A DNA stretch of 64,000 nt from Aldehydirespirator sp965204875. Its GTDB lineage: Bacteria > Actinomycetota > Acidimicrobiia > Acidimicrobiales > Aldehydirespiratoraceae. Below are positions 16,910-24,203 of the stretch, piece by piece. The notes under the pieces were generated by a model that saw only the letters and a list, made by a program, of their open reading frames with translations, searched no databases and was not told where the DNA came from. The position numbers and the translations under genes were made by a program. The stretch is from contig OZ242020.1 of the NCBI GenBank assembly GCA_965204875.1, positions 868,001-932,000 on the forward strand. Reading direction: 5' to 3'. Positions within the stretch are counted from its first letter, which is position 1; each line of letters starts with the position of its first letter.

Positions 16910-17043
16910 CGCCGCATCACCCCACCAACTCGCCTTCCTCAGTCATCGCCGCATCACCCACCGGCGGGCGCTCCCCGGTCAGGGACGCATAGCCCACCTG
17001 GTTCAAGCACTGCTGCATCGCCTCACCAGCTCGCCTTCTTCAG
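16905..17043. repeat. Duplications in the rpsN/rpsH junction
   Basis: GTCATCGCCGCATCACCC occurs at 16905-16922 and 16942-16959 (period 37). The rpsN 3' end (17017-17043) is echoed at 16916-16942 (period about 101). Together they leave a 33-codon ORF (17018 to 16917, minus) between the two genes. Confidence 0.8.
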
Positions 17044-17208
17044 GCCCGGCAGCTCGCCGGCATGGGCTAGGTCGCGCAGGCAGATCCGGCACAGCGAGAA
17101 CTTCCGGTACACCGAGCGGGGCCTGCCACAGCGGCTGCACCGCGTGTACCGGCGCACCTTGAACTTGGGGGTGCGGCGCTGCTTCTCTATCAGTGCCTTC
17201 TTTGCCAT
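17023..17208 (-). CDS. rpsN: 30S ribosomal protein S14 type Z
   Basis: 61 residues, the short zinc-binding S14: MAKKALIEKQRRTPKFKVR, then CSRCGRP and LCRICLRDLAHAGELPG give the C-x2-C / C-x2-C ligands. Required late in 30S head assembly. Directly follows rplE (5-bp gap). Confidence 0.97.
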   Translation of the reverse strand: MAKKALIEKQRRTPKFKVRRYTRCSRCGRPRSVYRKFSLCRICLRDLAHAGELPGLKKASW

Positions 17209-17213
17209 GGCTG

Positions 17214-17780
17214 TTACTGCCCCTCTCGCCGGAACGGGAACCCGAACGCCTCGAGCAGCGCCCGGCCCGCCTCATCTGTCTTGGCCGTGGTAACGATGGT
17301 GATGTCCATGCCCCTGGTCGCGTTGACGGTGTCGTAGTCGATCTCAGGGAAGATCAACTGCTCGGTGATGCCGAACGTGTAGTTGCCGCAGCCGTCGAAG
17401 GAGCGCGGCGACAGCCCGCGGAAGTCGCGGATGCGCGGTATGGCGAGCGAGATGAGCCTGTCGAGGAACTCGTACATGCGGTCGCCGCGCAATGTCACCT
17501 TGGCGCCGATCGCCATGCCCGTGCGCAGCTTGAAGCTCGCCAGCGAGCGCTTGGCCCTGGTGATCACAGGCTTCTGTCCCGAGATCACCGCCAGATCCGC
17601 CAGCGCGCCCTCGAGCAGCTTGGCCTGCGTGACGGCCTCGCCGACGCCCATGTTCAGCACGATCTTCTCCAGCTTGGGCACCATCATCACATTGGAGAGC
17701 TCCAGACGGTCTACGAGCGCGGCCCTGTGCTCGTCGTCGAATGCGGCCCGAAGGCGCGGCCGGTACCCGGCGGCGTTCAC
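17214..17780 (-). CDS. rplE: 50S ribosomal protein L5
   Basis: 188 residues. NVMMVPKLEKIVLNMGVGEA, the central RAKRSLASFKLRTGMAIG and GCGNYTFGITEQLIFPEIDY are L5 signatures. Binds 5S rRNA and contacts S13 and P-site tRNA. ATG overlaps the rplX stop by four bases, so the two are probably coupled. Confidence 0.97.
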   Translation of the reverse strand: MNAAGYRPRLRAAFDDEHRAALVDRLELSNVMMVPKLEKIVLNMGVGEAVTQAKLLEGALADLAVISGQKPVITRAKRSLASFKLRTGMAIGAKVTLRGDRMYEFLDRLISLAIPRIRDFRGLSPRSFDGCGNYTFGITEQLIFPEIDYDTVNATRGMDITIVTTAKTDEAGRALLEAFGFPFRREGQ

Positions 17781-18130
17781 AGGTCCGCTCCGGTGCGCCG
17801 GCAGATGCGCACCTTGACGCCCTCGGGGGTGAGACGGTAGCCGACACGCGTGGGCCTGCCGTCGGTGGGACTGATCACGGCCACGTTGGAGGCATCGATG
17901 GGCAGCGTCTTGTCGATGATGCCGCCCTGCTGGACCTGGCGCGTCGGCGCCTGGTGCCGCTTGGCGACGTTCACGCCCTCGACGATGACCTTGCCGCGGG
18001 CCGGCAGGACACGCTCGACCGTGCCGCGCAGCCCCGCGTCCTTGCCGGTCAGCACGACCACGCGGTCGCCCTTGACGATCTTCATCTTGCGGCGCCCGGA
18101 GGCTGTGGAGCGCTCAGCGCGTCGGGGCAT
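17777..18130 (-). CDS. rplX: 50S ribosomal protein L24
   Basis: 117 residues. The KOW segment MKIVKGDRVVVLTGKDAGLR with RGKVIVEGVNVAKRH identifies L24, an assembly initiator near the tunnel exit. An N-terminal extension of about 15 basic residues (MPRRAERSTASGRRK) precedes the usual MKI start, which is an alternative start. Abuts rplN upstream. Confidence 0.95.
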   Translation of the reverse strand: MPRRAERSTASGRRKMKIVKGDRVVVLTGKDAGLRGTVERVLPARGKVIVEGVNVAKRHQAPTRQVQQGGIIDKTLPIDASNVAVISPTDGRPTRVGYRLTPEGVKVRICRRTGADL

Positions 18131-18499
18131 CTACAACACCTCCGGCGCCAGTGACACGATGCGCATGAACTGCCTCTCTCGCAGCTCCCTGCCCACGGGC
18201 CCGAAGATCCGGGTGCCCCTCGGCTGGTCCTGCTCGTTGATCAGCACCGCCGCGTTCTCATCGAAGCGGATGTAGCTGCCGTCGCCGCGCCGCCTCTCCT
18301 TGCGGGTGCGCACGACGACGCAGCGCACGACATCGCCCTTGCGGACGCCGGCGCCGGGCATCGCATCCTTGACCGTGGCCACGAACACGTCGCCCACCGA
18401 CGCGTAGCGCCGCTTGGATCCGCCCAGCACCTTGATGCAGAGCACCTCCTTGGCACCGGAGTTGTCGGCAACCCGGAGCCTCGTCTCCTGCTGGATCAC
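18131..18499 (-). CDS. rplN: 50S ribosomal protein L14
   Basis: 122 residues, standard size. MIQQETRLRVADNSGAKEVL, then VVVRTRKERRRGDGSYIRFD and the C-terminal GPVGRELRERQFMRIVSLAP are diagnostic. Forms an intersubunit bridge with helix 44. Overlaps the rpsQ stop by four bases. Confidence 0.98.
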   Translation of the reverse strand: MIQQETRLRVADNSGAKEVLCIKVLGGSKRRYASVGDVFVATVKDAMPGAGVRKGDVVRCVVVRTRKERRRGDGSYIRFDENAAVLINEQDQPRGTRIFGPVGRELRERQFMRIVSLAPEVL

Positions 18500-18768
18500 C
18501 TGGCACGCTCCAAGACCTCGACTAGTCGCCAGCGCTTCGTCTTGGAGAGCGGGCGGGTCTCGGCGACGCGAACGCGGTCGCCGACGTTCAACTCGTTGTC
18601 GGCGTCGTGCACCGCCAGCCTGGCGCTGCGCTGCACGATCTTGGAGTAGCGGCGATGCCGCACACGCTCGACGGCCTCGACGATCGCGGTCTTGTCCATG
18701 CTGTTGGATATCACCACGCCCTCGCGCACCTTGCGGCCGTTAGGGCGCTGCGTCGAGGTCTCAGCCAC
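18496..18768 (-). CDS. rpsQ: 30S ribosomal protein S17
   Basis: About 90 residues from the GTG at 18768 (VAETSTQRPNGRKVREGVV). That start has GGGAGG five bases upstream and matches the duplicated junction element exactly, so it is preferred over the open frame's first codon at 18789. Core motifs: MDKTAIVEAVERVRHRRYSK and GDRVRVAETRPLSKTKRW. Binds 16S rRNA helix 11. Confidence 0.94.
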   Translation of the reverse strand: MAETSTQRPNGRKVREGVVISNSMDKTAIVEAVERVRHRRYSKIVQRSARLAVHDADNELNVGDRVRVAETRPLSKTKRWRLVEVLERAR

Positions 18769-18864
18769 GGTCGCCTCCCTCAACTGCAACCAAAACTGCG
18801 ACGAAGCTCTCAGCCACGGTCTCGCACTCCCTACACGGGGTCTCAGCCACGGTCGCCTCCCTCA
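18757..18864. repeat. Triplicated rpmC-stop/rpsQ-start junction
   Basis: A 26-bp block is identical at 18757-18782 and 18839-18864 (period 82); a partial copy lies at about 18806-18825. On the minus strand it reads GGGAGGCGACCGTGGCTGAG: Shine-Dalgarno, GTG start of rpsQ, and TGA stop of rpmC superimposed. Confidence 0.95.
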
Positions 18865-19079
18865 GATGCGAACTCGAGCTCTGCGGCCGCGATCTCGCGG
18901 GCGCGCAGCTCGGTGAGGATCCGGGCGACATCGCGCCGCGCCGAGCGCAGGCGCGCCGAGTTCTCGAGCTGCCCGGTGGCGAACTGGAAGCGCAGCTTGA
19001 ACAGCTCCTCCTTGGCCTCGTCGAGCCGCTCGATGAGGTCGATGTCGCCGAGATCGGCAAGCGCCTTGCCGCGAGCCAT
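18843..19079 (-). CDS. rpmC: 50S ribosomal protein L29
   Basis: 78 residues. EELFKLRFQFATGQLENSAR and RSARRDVARILTELRAREIA are L29 signatures; two helices at the tunnel exit near the SRP and trigger-factor docking site. Start ATG 19079 abuts the rplP stop. Its stop codon falls in the junction repeat, so the original rpsQ start probably overlapped it by eight bases. Confidence 0.96.
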   Translation of the reverse strand: MARGKALADLGDIDLIERLDEAKEELFKLRFQFATGQLENSARLRSARRDVARILTELRAREIAAAELEFASEGGDRG

Positions 19080-19496
19080 CTATACCCCCTCGGAGCGCTT
19101 CACGAAGCGTGCCCTCATCGGCAGCTTCTGGATGGCACGATCGATGGCGCCGCGCGCGATCTGCTCGTCGTGGTAGGACAGCTCGAAGAGGATCCGGCCC
19201 GGGCGCACGACGGCCACCCAGTGCTCGGGGTTGCCCTTGCCCGAGCCCATGCGGGTTTCGGCGGGCTTCTTGGTGACCGGCTTGTCCGGAAAGACGTTGA
19301 TCCAGACCTTGCCGCCGCGCTTGATGTGGCGTGTCATCGCCACACGGGCAGCCTCGATCTGGCGGGACGTGAGCCAGCCAGGCTCGAGTGCCTGGATGCC
19401 GAAGTCGCCGTGGCTGACCTCGGTGCGTCCCTTGGAGACGCCCTTGGTGCGGCCGCGGTGATGCTTGCGGTGGCGTACCTTGCGCGGCATCAACAT
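19080..19496 (-). CDS. rplP: 50S ribosomal protein L16
   Basis: 138 residues. MLMPRKVRHRKHHRGRTKG, then SHGDFGIQALEPGWLTSRQI and GSGKGNPEHWVAVVRPGRIL identify L16, which lines the A-site entry. The start at 19496 matches the usual MLxPRxVKxR opening. The 54-bp gap to rpsC contains a doubled GGCGGTTTCCTGC-like element (period about 40). Confidence 0.97.
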   Translation of the reverse strand: MLMPRKVRHRKHHRGRTKGVSKGRTEVSHGDFGIQALEPGWLTSRQIEAARVAMTRHIKRGGKVWINVFPDKPVTKKPAETRMGSGKGNPEHWVAVVRPGRILFELSYHDEQIARGAIDRAIQKLPMRARFVKRSEGV

Positions 19497-19552
19497 GGCG
19501 GCGGCTTCCTGCCTGCGTGCTCTCGGCTGCTGCTCATCGGCGGTTTCCTGCT
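19494..19552. repeat. Doubled element at the rpsC/rplP junction (period about 40 bp)
   Basis: CATGGCGGCGGCTTCCTGCC (19494-19513, rplP start) is echoed by CATCGGCGGTTTCCTGCT (19535-19552), next to the rpsC stop TAG. Confidence 0.7.
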
Positions 19553-20450
19553 AGTCGTCACTGTGGCGGAAGTGGGGCGTCTCGTGGTGCTCGCGGGTGG
19601 ACGCCTCGATGGCGGCCTCCTCGTCGAGCAGCTTCTCGAACTCGGGGTCCGCCTCGCCTATCAGCGGGGCGGGCTCCTCCAGAGCCGCGTCGTCGGGCAG
19701 CTCGCGCCGGCGAGCCGACGCCGAGGAGACGATCTTGCGTGGGCGGGCGCCCGGGCCCGAGGTCTCCCCCGCGGCCATCGCAGCCTCCTTGGAAGCCTTG
19801 TCCTCAGAGAACGTCTTGTAGGGCAGTATGTCGCCCTTGTACAGCCAGACCTTCACCCCGATGCGGCCGTAGGTGGTGCGGGCCTCGCGGAAGCCGTAAT
19901 CGACGTCGGCGCGCAGCGTGTGCAGCGGCACCCGGCCCTCGCGGTACCACTCGGTGCGCGCCATCTCTGAGCCGCCGAGCCGTCCGGAGCACTGCACCCG
20001 GATGCCCAGAGCGCCCGCCCGCTGCGCGTTCTGCACGGCACGCTTCATGGCCCGCCGGAACGCGACCCGGCCGGTGAGCTGATCGGCCACGCCCTGTGCG
20101 ATCAGGGCAGCGTCAAGCTCGGGCTGCTTGATCTCCTGGATGTTCAGCTGAACCCGCGGGTTGCCGCTGATCCCGGTGAGGCCGGCGCGGAGACGGTCCG
20201 CCTCGGCGCCGCGGCGGCCGATGACGATCCCCGGGCGCGCCGTGTGGACATCGACCCGCAGGCTGTCGCGGGTGCGCTCCACCTCGACCCTGCTGATGGC
20301 GGCGTGGGGAAGCTCGGTCATGAGGAAGTCCCGGATCTGCCAGTCCTCGACGACATTGGCCGCATAGTCCTTGCGGTCCGCGAACCAGCGGCTCTTCCAC
20401 TCGGTGGTGACACCGAGCCGGAACCCGTAGGGGTTGACCTTCTGACCCAT
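19551..20450 (-). CDS. rpsC: 30S ribosomal protein S3 with acidic C-terminal tail
   Basis: 299 residues. MGQKVNPYGFRLGVTTEWKS opens the KH-domain region; VIGRRGAEADRLRAGL is the KH loop that binds mRNA at the entry channel; GRIGVKVWLYKGDILPYK ends the conserved core near residue 212. The remaining 85 or so residues are Ala/Glu/Asp-rich, longer and more acidic than usual. ATG overlaps the rplV stop by one base. Confidence 0.96.
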   Translation of the reverse strand: MGQKVNPYGFRLGVTTEWKSRWFADRKDYAANVVEDWQIRDFLMTELPHAAISRVEVERTRDSLRVDVHTARPGIVIGRRGAEADRLRAGLTGISGNPRVQLNIQEIKQPELDAALIAQGVADQLTGRVAFRRAMKRAVQNAQRAGALGIRVQCSGRLGGSEMARTEWYREGRVPLHTLRADVDYGFREARTTYGRIGVKVWLYKGDILPYKTFSEDKASKEAAMAAGETSGPGARPRKIVSSASARRRELPDDAALEEPAPLIGEADPEFEKLLDEEAAIEASTREHHETPHFRHSDD

Positions 20451-21190
20451 CAGGAACCTCCCCGCGCCTCGTCGGAGGCCTCCACCGGAGAGCCCCCAGA
20501 ACTCTCAGCACTCTCTGTACTCGCGCCCTCGGCATCCGCAACAGCCTCAGCGCCTGCTTCATCAGGATCCTCGGCATCCGCTCCAGCCTCGGCATCCTCG
20601 ACACCCGCGGCCTCGGCTGCCTCGAGCGCCTCGGTCGTGGCCTGCACCACCGAAGCGGCCCGAGCGCCGACATCGACATCGGGCTCGGAACCCGGCTCCG
20701 GCCCGACCTCCGGCTCGGACTCCTGCGACCTCTCGGCGGCGCGGGAGCCGGCGACCCTGCGGCGGCGCGCCTCGGAGGGTTGCGCCCCGAGACGCGAGCG
20801 GCGGGCGCGCAGCTCGTCGAGCCTCTCGGCGCCGTACTGGCTGACGATCACGGTGATGTGGCAGGTCCGCTTGCGGATGCGGGTGGCGCGCCCGCGAGCA
20901 CGCGGCCGCCAGCGGTTGAGGGTCGGGCCCTCGTCCGCGTAACAGGCAGAGACGAAGAGCTCGTCACCGTCGAGGCCTTCGTTGTGCTCGGCGTTGGCGA
21001 CGGCGGACTCCAGCACCTTGGTGATGTCGTGGGCCGCGTCGCGCTCGGAGAAGGCCAGGATCTCGTAGGCCTCGGCGCAGCTCTTGCCCCGGATCAGGTC
21101 GAGCACGGCGCGCACCTTGTATGCCGAGCCACGCACATGCGAGGCGCGTGCGGAGACGCCCGGCCGCTCGTTGGTCTTGACGGCGGCCAT
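20450..21190 (-). CDS. rplV: 50S ribosomal protein L22 with long acidic extension
   Basis: 246 residues from ATG 21190 (MAAVKTNERPGVSARASHVR), which overlaps the rpsS stop as TGATG. The L22 core (VRAVLDLIRGKSCAEAYEIL to RKRTCHITVIVSQYG) is about 125 residues. The rest is an Ala/Glu/Asp/Ser-rich tail of similar length that can protrude from the large subunit. Normal L22 is about 110-130 residues. Confidence 0.95.
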   Translation of the reverse strand: MAAVKTNERPGVSARASHVRGSAYKVRAVLDLIRGKSCAEAYEILAFSERDAAHDITKVLESAVANAEHNEGLDGDELFVSACYADEGPTLNRWRPRARGRATRIRKRTCHITVIVSQYGAERLDELRARRSRLGAQPSEARRRRVAGSRAAERSQESEPEVGPEPGSEPDVDVGARAASVVQATTEALEAAEAAGVEDAEAGADAEDPDEAGAEAVADAEGASTESAESSGGSPVEASDEARGGS

Positions 21191-21468
21191 CAGCGCCGCG
21201 CTCCCCGCTCCTGGCCGGCGTGATACCGGAACGTCCGGGTGGGAGCGAACTCGCCGAGCTTGTGACCCACCATCGACTCGGTGATGTACACGGGCACGTG
21301 CTTGCTGCCGTCGTGCACGGCGAGCGTGTGGCCGACCATGTCGGGGATGATGGTGGAGCGCCGCGACCACGTCTTGACGACACGCTTCTCCTTGCGCTCG
21401 TTGAGGTCGTCGATCTTGCGCAGGAGATGGGCGTCCACGAAGGGGCCCTTCTTGAGGCTTCTGGGCAT
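21190..21468 (-). CDS. rpsS: 30S ribosomal protein S19
   Basis: 92 residues, standard. MPRSLKKGPFVDAHLLRKID, TWSRRSTIIPDMVGHTLAVH and GHKLGEFAPTRTFRYHAGQE are diagnostic. Located in the 30S head with S13. Four bases after rplB. Confidence 0.98.
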   Translation of the reverse strand: MPRSLKKGPFVDAHLLRKIDDLNERKEKRVVKTWSRRSTIIPDMVGHTLAVHDGSKHVPVYITESMVGHKLGEFAPTRTFRYHAGQERGARR

Positions 21469-21472
21469 GGCG

Positions 21473-22309
21473 CTACCTCCGAGTGCCGCGCCTGCGGCGG
21501 CGGCGAACGATCATCTTGTCCGAGTCCTTGCGGCGCGGGCGTGTGCGACCCTCCGGCTTGCCCCACGGTGAGACGGGGTGGCGCCCGCCCGAGGACTTGC
21601 CCTCGCCACCGCCGAGGGGGTGGTCCACGGGATTCATGGCCACGCCGCGGGTCTGCGGGCGAACGCCCTTCCAGCGATTGCGGCCGGCCTTGCCGATCTT
21701 GGTGAGCTCGTGCTCGGAGTTGCCGACCTCGCCGACCGTGGCCCGGCAGTCGATCGGCACGCGCCGCATCTCGGTGCTCGGCAGGCGAAGTGTGGCGAAG
21801 GCCCCCTCCTTGGCCACCAGCTGCACGCTGGCACCGGCGCTGCGGGCCATGCGGCCGCCCCCTCCGACCTTCATCTCAACGTTGTGCACCACCGTGCCGA
21901 CCGGGATGTAGCGAAGTGCCATGGCGTTGCCGGGGCGGATCTCCGATCCCCTGCCCGAGGTGACCTGGTCGCCGGCCTGCAGGCCCTTCGGGGCGAGGAT
22001 GTAACGCTTCTCGCCGTCGTGGTAGTGAAGCAGCGCGATCCGGCAGGTGCGGTTGGGGTCGTACTCGATGGCCGCAACGGTGGCCGGCACGCCGTCCTTG
22101 GTGCGGGCGAAGTCGATCTTGCGGTATCTCTGCTTGTGGCCGCCGCCGCGATGGCGGGCCGTCATGCGCCCGTGGTTGTTGCGGCCGCCGGTGCCGGACT
22201 GCTTGACGATCAGGCTTCGCTCGGGTGTGGAGCGGGTGATCTCGGCAAAGTCCGGCGACGTCTGGAACCGGCGCCCGGGACTCGTTGGCTTGCGCTTGCG
22301 GACTGCCAT
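21473..22309 (-). CDS. rplB: 50S ribosomal protein L2
   Basis: 278 residues from ATG 22309 (MAVRKRKPTSPGRRFQTSPD); the longer open frame overlaps rplW. Peptidyl-transferase-centre motifs: SGTGGRNNHGRMTARHRGGG and the C-terminal GVAMNPVDHPLGGGEGKSSG, which contains the conserved His of L2, followed by a Lys/Arg-rich tail. Confidence 0.98.
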   Translation of the reverse strand: MAVRKRKPTSPGRRFQTSPDFAEITRSTPERSLIVKQSGTGGRNNHGRMTARHRGGGHKQRYRKIDFARTKDGVPATVAAIEYDPNRTCRIALLHYHDGEKRYILAPKGLQAGDQVTSGRGSEIRPGNAMALRYIPVGTVVHNVEMKVGGGGRMARSAGASVQLVAKEGAFATLRLPSTEMRRVPIDCRATVGEVGNSEHELTKIGKAGRNRWKGVRPQTRGVAMNPVDHPLGGGEGKSSGGRHPVSPWGKPEGRTRPRRKDSDKMIVRRRRRRGTRR

Positions 22310-22311
22310 GA

Positions 22312-22602
22312 TCAGGCCTCGAACAGTTCTATCGAGTCGCCCGCGGCGAGGGTGACGAGGGCGCGCTTGGTGCCCGGTCGCCGTCCCCAAGTGTTCTTGC
22401 GGCGGTTGAGCATTCGCTTGCCCTTGCGCCGCAGCGTGTTGACCTTCACCACCCTCACGCCGAAGATCGACTCGACGGCGGAGCGGATCTCGGGCTTGGT
22501 CGCTGCAGGAGCGACGATGAACGTGTAGACGTTGTCAGACAGCAGCGAGTAGCTCTTCTCCGACACGACCGGCCGCAGGATCACGTCACGATGATCACGC
22601 AT
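22312..22602 (-). CDS. rplW: 50S ribosomal protein L23
   Basis: 96 residues from ATG 22602 (MRDHRDVILRPVVSEKSYSL). EIRSAVESIFGVRVVKVNTL and KRMLNRRKNTWGRRPGTKRA are typical. Main docking site for SRP and trigger factor at the exit tunnel. Start overlaps the rplD stop by eight bases. Confidence 0.97.
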   Translation of the reverse strand: MRDHRDVILRPVVSEKSYSLLSDNVYTFIVAPAATKPEIRSAVESIFGVRVVKVNTLRRKGKRMLNRRKNTWGRRPGTKRALVTLAAGDSIELFEA

Positions 22603-23329
22603 CGCTGCGAGCCTCCCCGGCGCCGCCGGCCTCCGGGTCGCCGGCAGAACCCGTATCGCTAGAACCCATCTCGCCGCCGGTCTCTTCGTCGCCGGGAGCA
22701 TCGGCGGGCGGCTCGCCGGGGGTGCCCGGGAGCGTGTCGACGGTGAACACCACCACCTCGCTGTCAAGCACATCGTGGGTGTTGAGCTCGTTCACATGCA
22801 GGCAATGCACCGGCGGCAGGTTGCGGAAGCTCCGCCGGGCGCTGCCGTCACCGTCTCCGAGAACCATCAGCACCTTGCGGCCCGCAGCGCCGATGGCGGC
22901 GAGCGCAGCGACGGCGTCACGCGTCCTGGGCTGCGCGAAGTTCCAGCGGTCCACCACGATCACGTCGCCGGAACGGGCCCGGTCTGAAAGTGCCGAGGCC
23001 AGGGCCAGGCGCTTCATCTTCTTGGGCGTGCGCTGGGAGTAGTCGCGCGGCTTGGGGCCGTGGGCGACGCCGCCGCCGCGCCACTGGGGCGCCCTGGTCG
23101 ATCCGTGCCGGGCCCGGCCCGTGCCCTTCTGGCGCCACGGCTTCGCGCCGCCGCCGGCCACCTCGGCACGACCCTTCGTGCTGTGCGTGCCGGCGCGGCG
23201 CGCCGCCAACTGAGCGGTGACCACCTGGTGCATCAAGCCGATCTTGAGCTCGACGCCGAAGACCGCCTCGTCGAGAAGGACCTCGCCGACCGTCTCGCCC
23301 GACTGCGACAGCACTGCCACCGACCCCAT
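22595..23329 (-). CDS. rplD: 50S ribosomal protein L4 with acidic tail
   Basis: 244 residues from ATG 23329 (MGSVAVLSQSGETVGEVLLD). GGGAKPWRQKGTGRARHGST is the loop that lines the exit tunnel. The core ends near DSEVVVFTVDTL and about 40 Gly/Glu/Asp/Ala-rich residues follow, an unusual acidic extension shared in style with the S3, L22 and L10 proteins here. Two bases after rplC. Confidence 0.96.
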   Translation of the reverse strand: MGSVAVLSQSGETVGEVLLDEAVFGVELKIGLMHQVVTAQLAARRAGTHSTKGRAEVAGGGAKPWRQKGTGRARHGSTRAPQWRGGGVAHGPKPRDYSQRTPKKMKRLALASALSDRARSGDVIVVDRWNFAQPRTRDAVAALAAIGAAGRKVLMVLGDGDGSARRSFRNLPPVHCLHVNELNTHDVLDSEVVVFTVDTLPGTPGEPPADAPGDEETGGEMGSSDTGSAGDPEAGGAGEARSDA

Positions 23330-23331
23330 CG

Positions 23332-23970
23332 CTAACCGCCCTTGACCGCGTTGCGAACCACGACGGCGCCGCCCCTGGGACCCGGAACCGCACCCTTGAC
23401 AAGCAGCACCTCGGCATCGGCGTCGGCTCTGACGACCTCGAGGTTGAGCGTCGTGACCTTGCCGGCCCCGGCCCGCCCTGGCAGCTTCTTGCCCCTGAAG
23501 ACCCTGGAGGGAGTGGCGCACTGGCCGACCGCGCCCGGCTTGCGATGCACTTTGTGGGCCCCGTGCCCGGCGGGCTGGCCGCTGAAGCCGTGACGCTTCA
23601 TCACGCCGCTGAAGCCCTTGCCCTTGGAGACGGCGGTGACATCGACCCGCTCGCCCGAGCCGAGCACGTCGACGCCGATGCGCTGGCCCACGGAGTACTC
23701 GCTCACGTCGTCTAGGCGCAGTTCCACGACCGCGCGGCCCGGCTCGACGCCGGCCCGCTCGAAGTGGCCCGCCTCGGGGCGCGTGAGCCGGGCGGGATCG
23801 ACATTCGCGTAGGTGACCTGGATGGCGCTGTAACCGTCGCTTTCACTGGTCTTCACCTGCACGACACGGCAGGGCGAGACGCGCAGGACGGTGACGCCGA
23901 TGACCCGGTTGTTGTCATCCCACACCTGGGTCATGCCGACCTTGGTGCCCACGATCGCCTTGCTGGTCAT
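23332..23970 (-). CDS. rplC: 50S ribosomal protein L3
   Basis: 212 residues from ATG 23970 (MTSKAIVGTKVGMTQVWDDN), preceded by AGGAA five bases upstream; ATG 23985 is an alternative. GFSGVMKRHGFSGQPAGHGA and QCATPSRVFRGKKLPGRAGA are L3 signatures. Normally rpsJ lies directly upstream, but here a plus-strand permease gene intervenes, so rplC-rpsQ must be read from a promoter in the 24.0-24.2 kb region. Confidence 0.96.
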   Translation of the reverse strand: MTSKAIVGTKVGMTQVWDDNNRVIGVTVLRVSPCRVVQVKTSESDGYSAIQVTYANVDPARLTRPEAGHFERAGVEPGRAVVELRLDDVSEYSVGQRIGVDVLGSGERVDVTAVSKGKGFSGVMKRHGFSGQPAGHGAHKVHRKPGAVGQCATPSRVFRGKKLPGRAGAGKVTTLNLEVVRADADAEVLLVKGAVPGPRGGAVVVRNAVKGG

Positions 23971-24203
23971 TGCTGTTCCTGACATCTCGGCGTGAACCCG
24001 CTCACGCGAACGCTCCGCTGGGGCTGACCCGGCGGAGCGACGACTCGGTTGTGCCGCAGGGTTCCCCCGGCCGGGGCCTCTGCGGACTTCGATTCGCATA
24101 CGCGCCCGCTCGCCGCGAGCGCGAAGGCCGGACGCTACCGGCACACCTGCCCGACACCAACCCAACCCCTGCCCCAAGAACCTGCACGAGTAGTGTCGAG
24201 ACC
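23971..24203. promoter_or_regulatory. Divergent region between rplC and the permease gene
   Basis: Both flanking genes point away from this 233-bp region, so it must hold promoters for both. CTCCGC and GCGGAG (about 24011-24035) form a hairpin-capable pair. I could not place a convincing -35/-10 pair. Confidence 0.4.
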
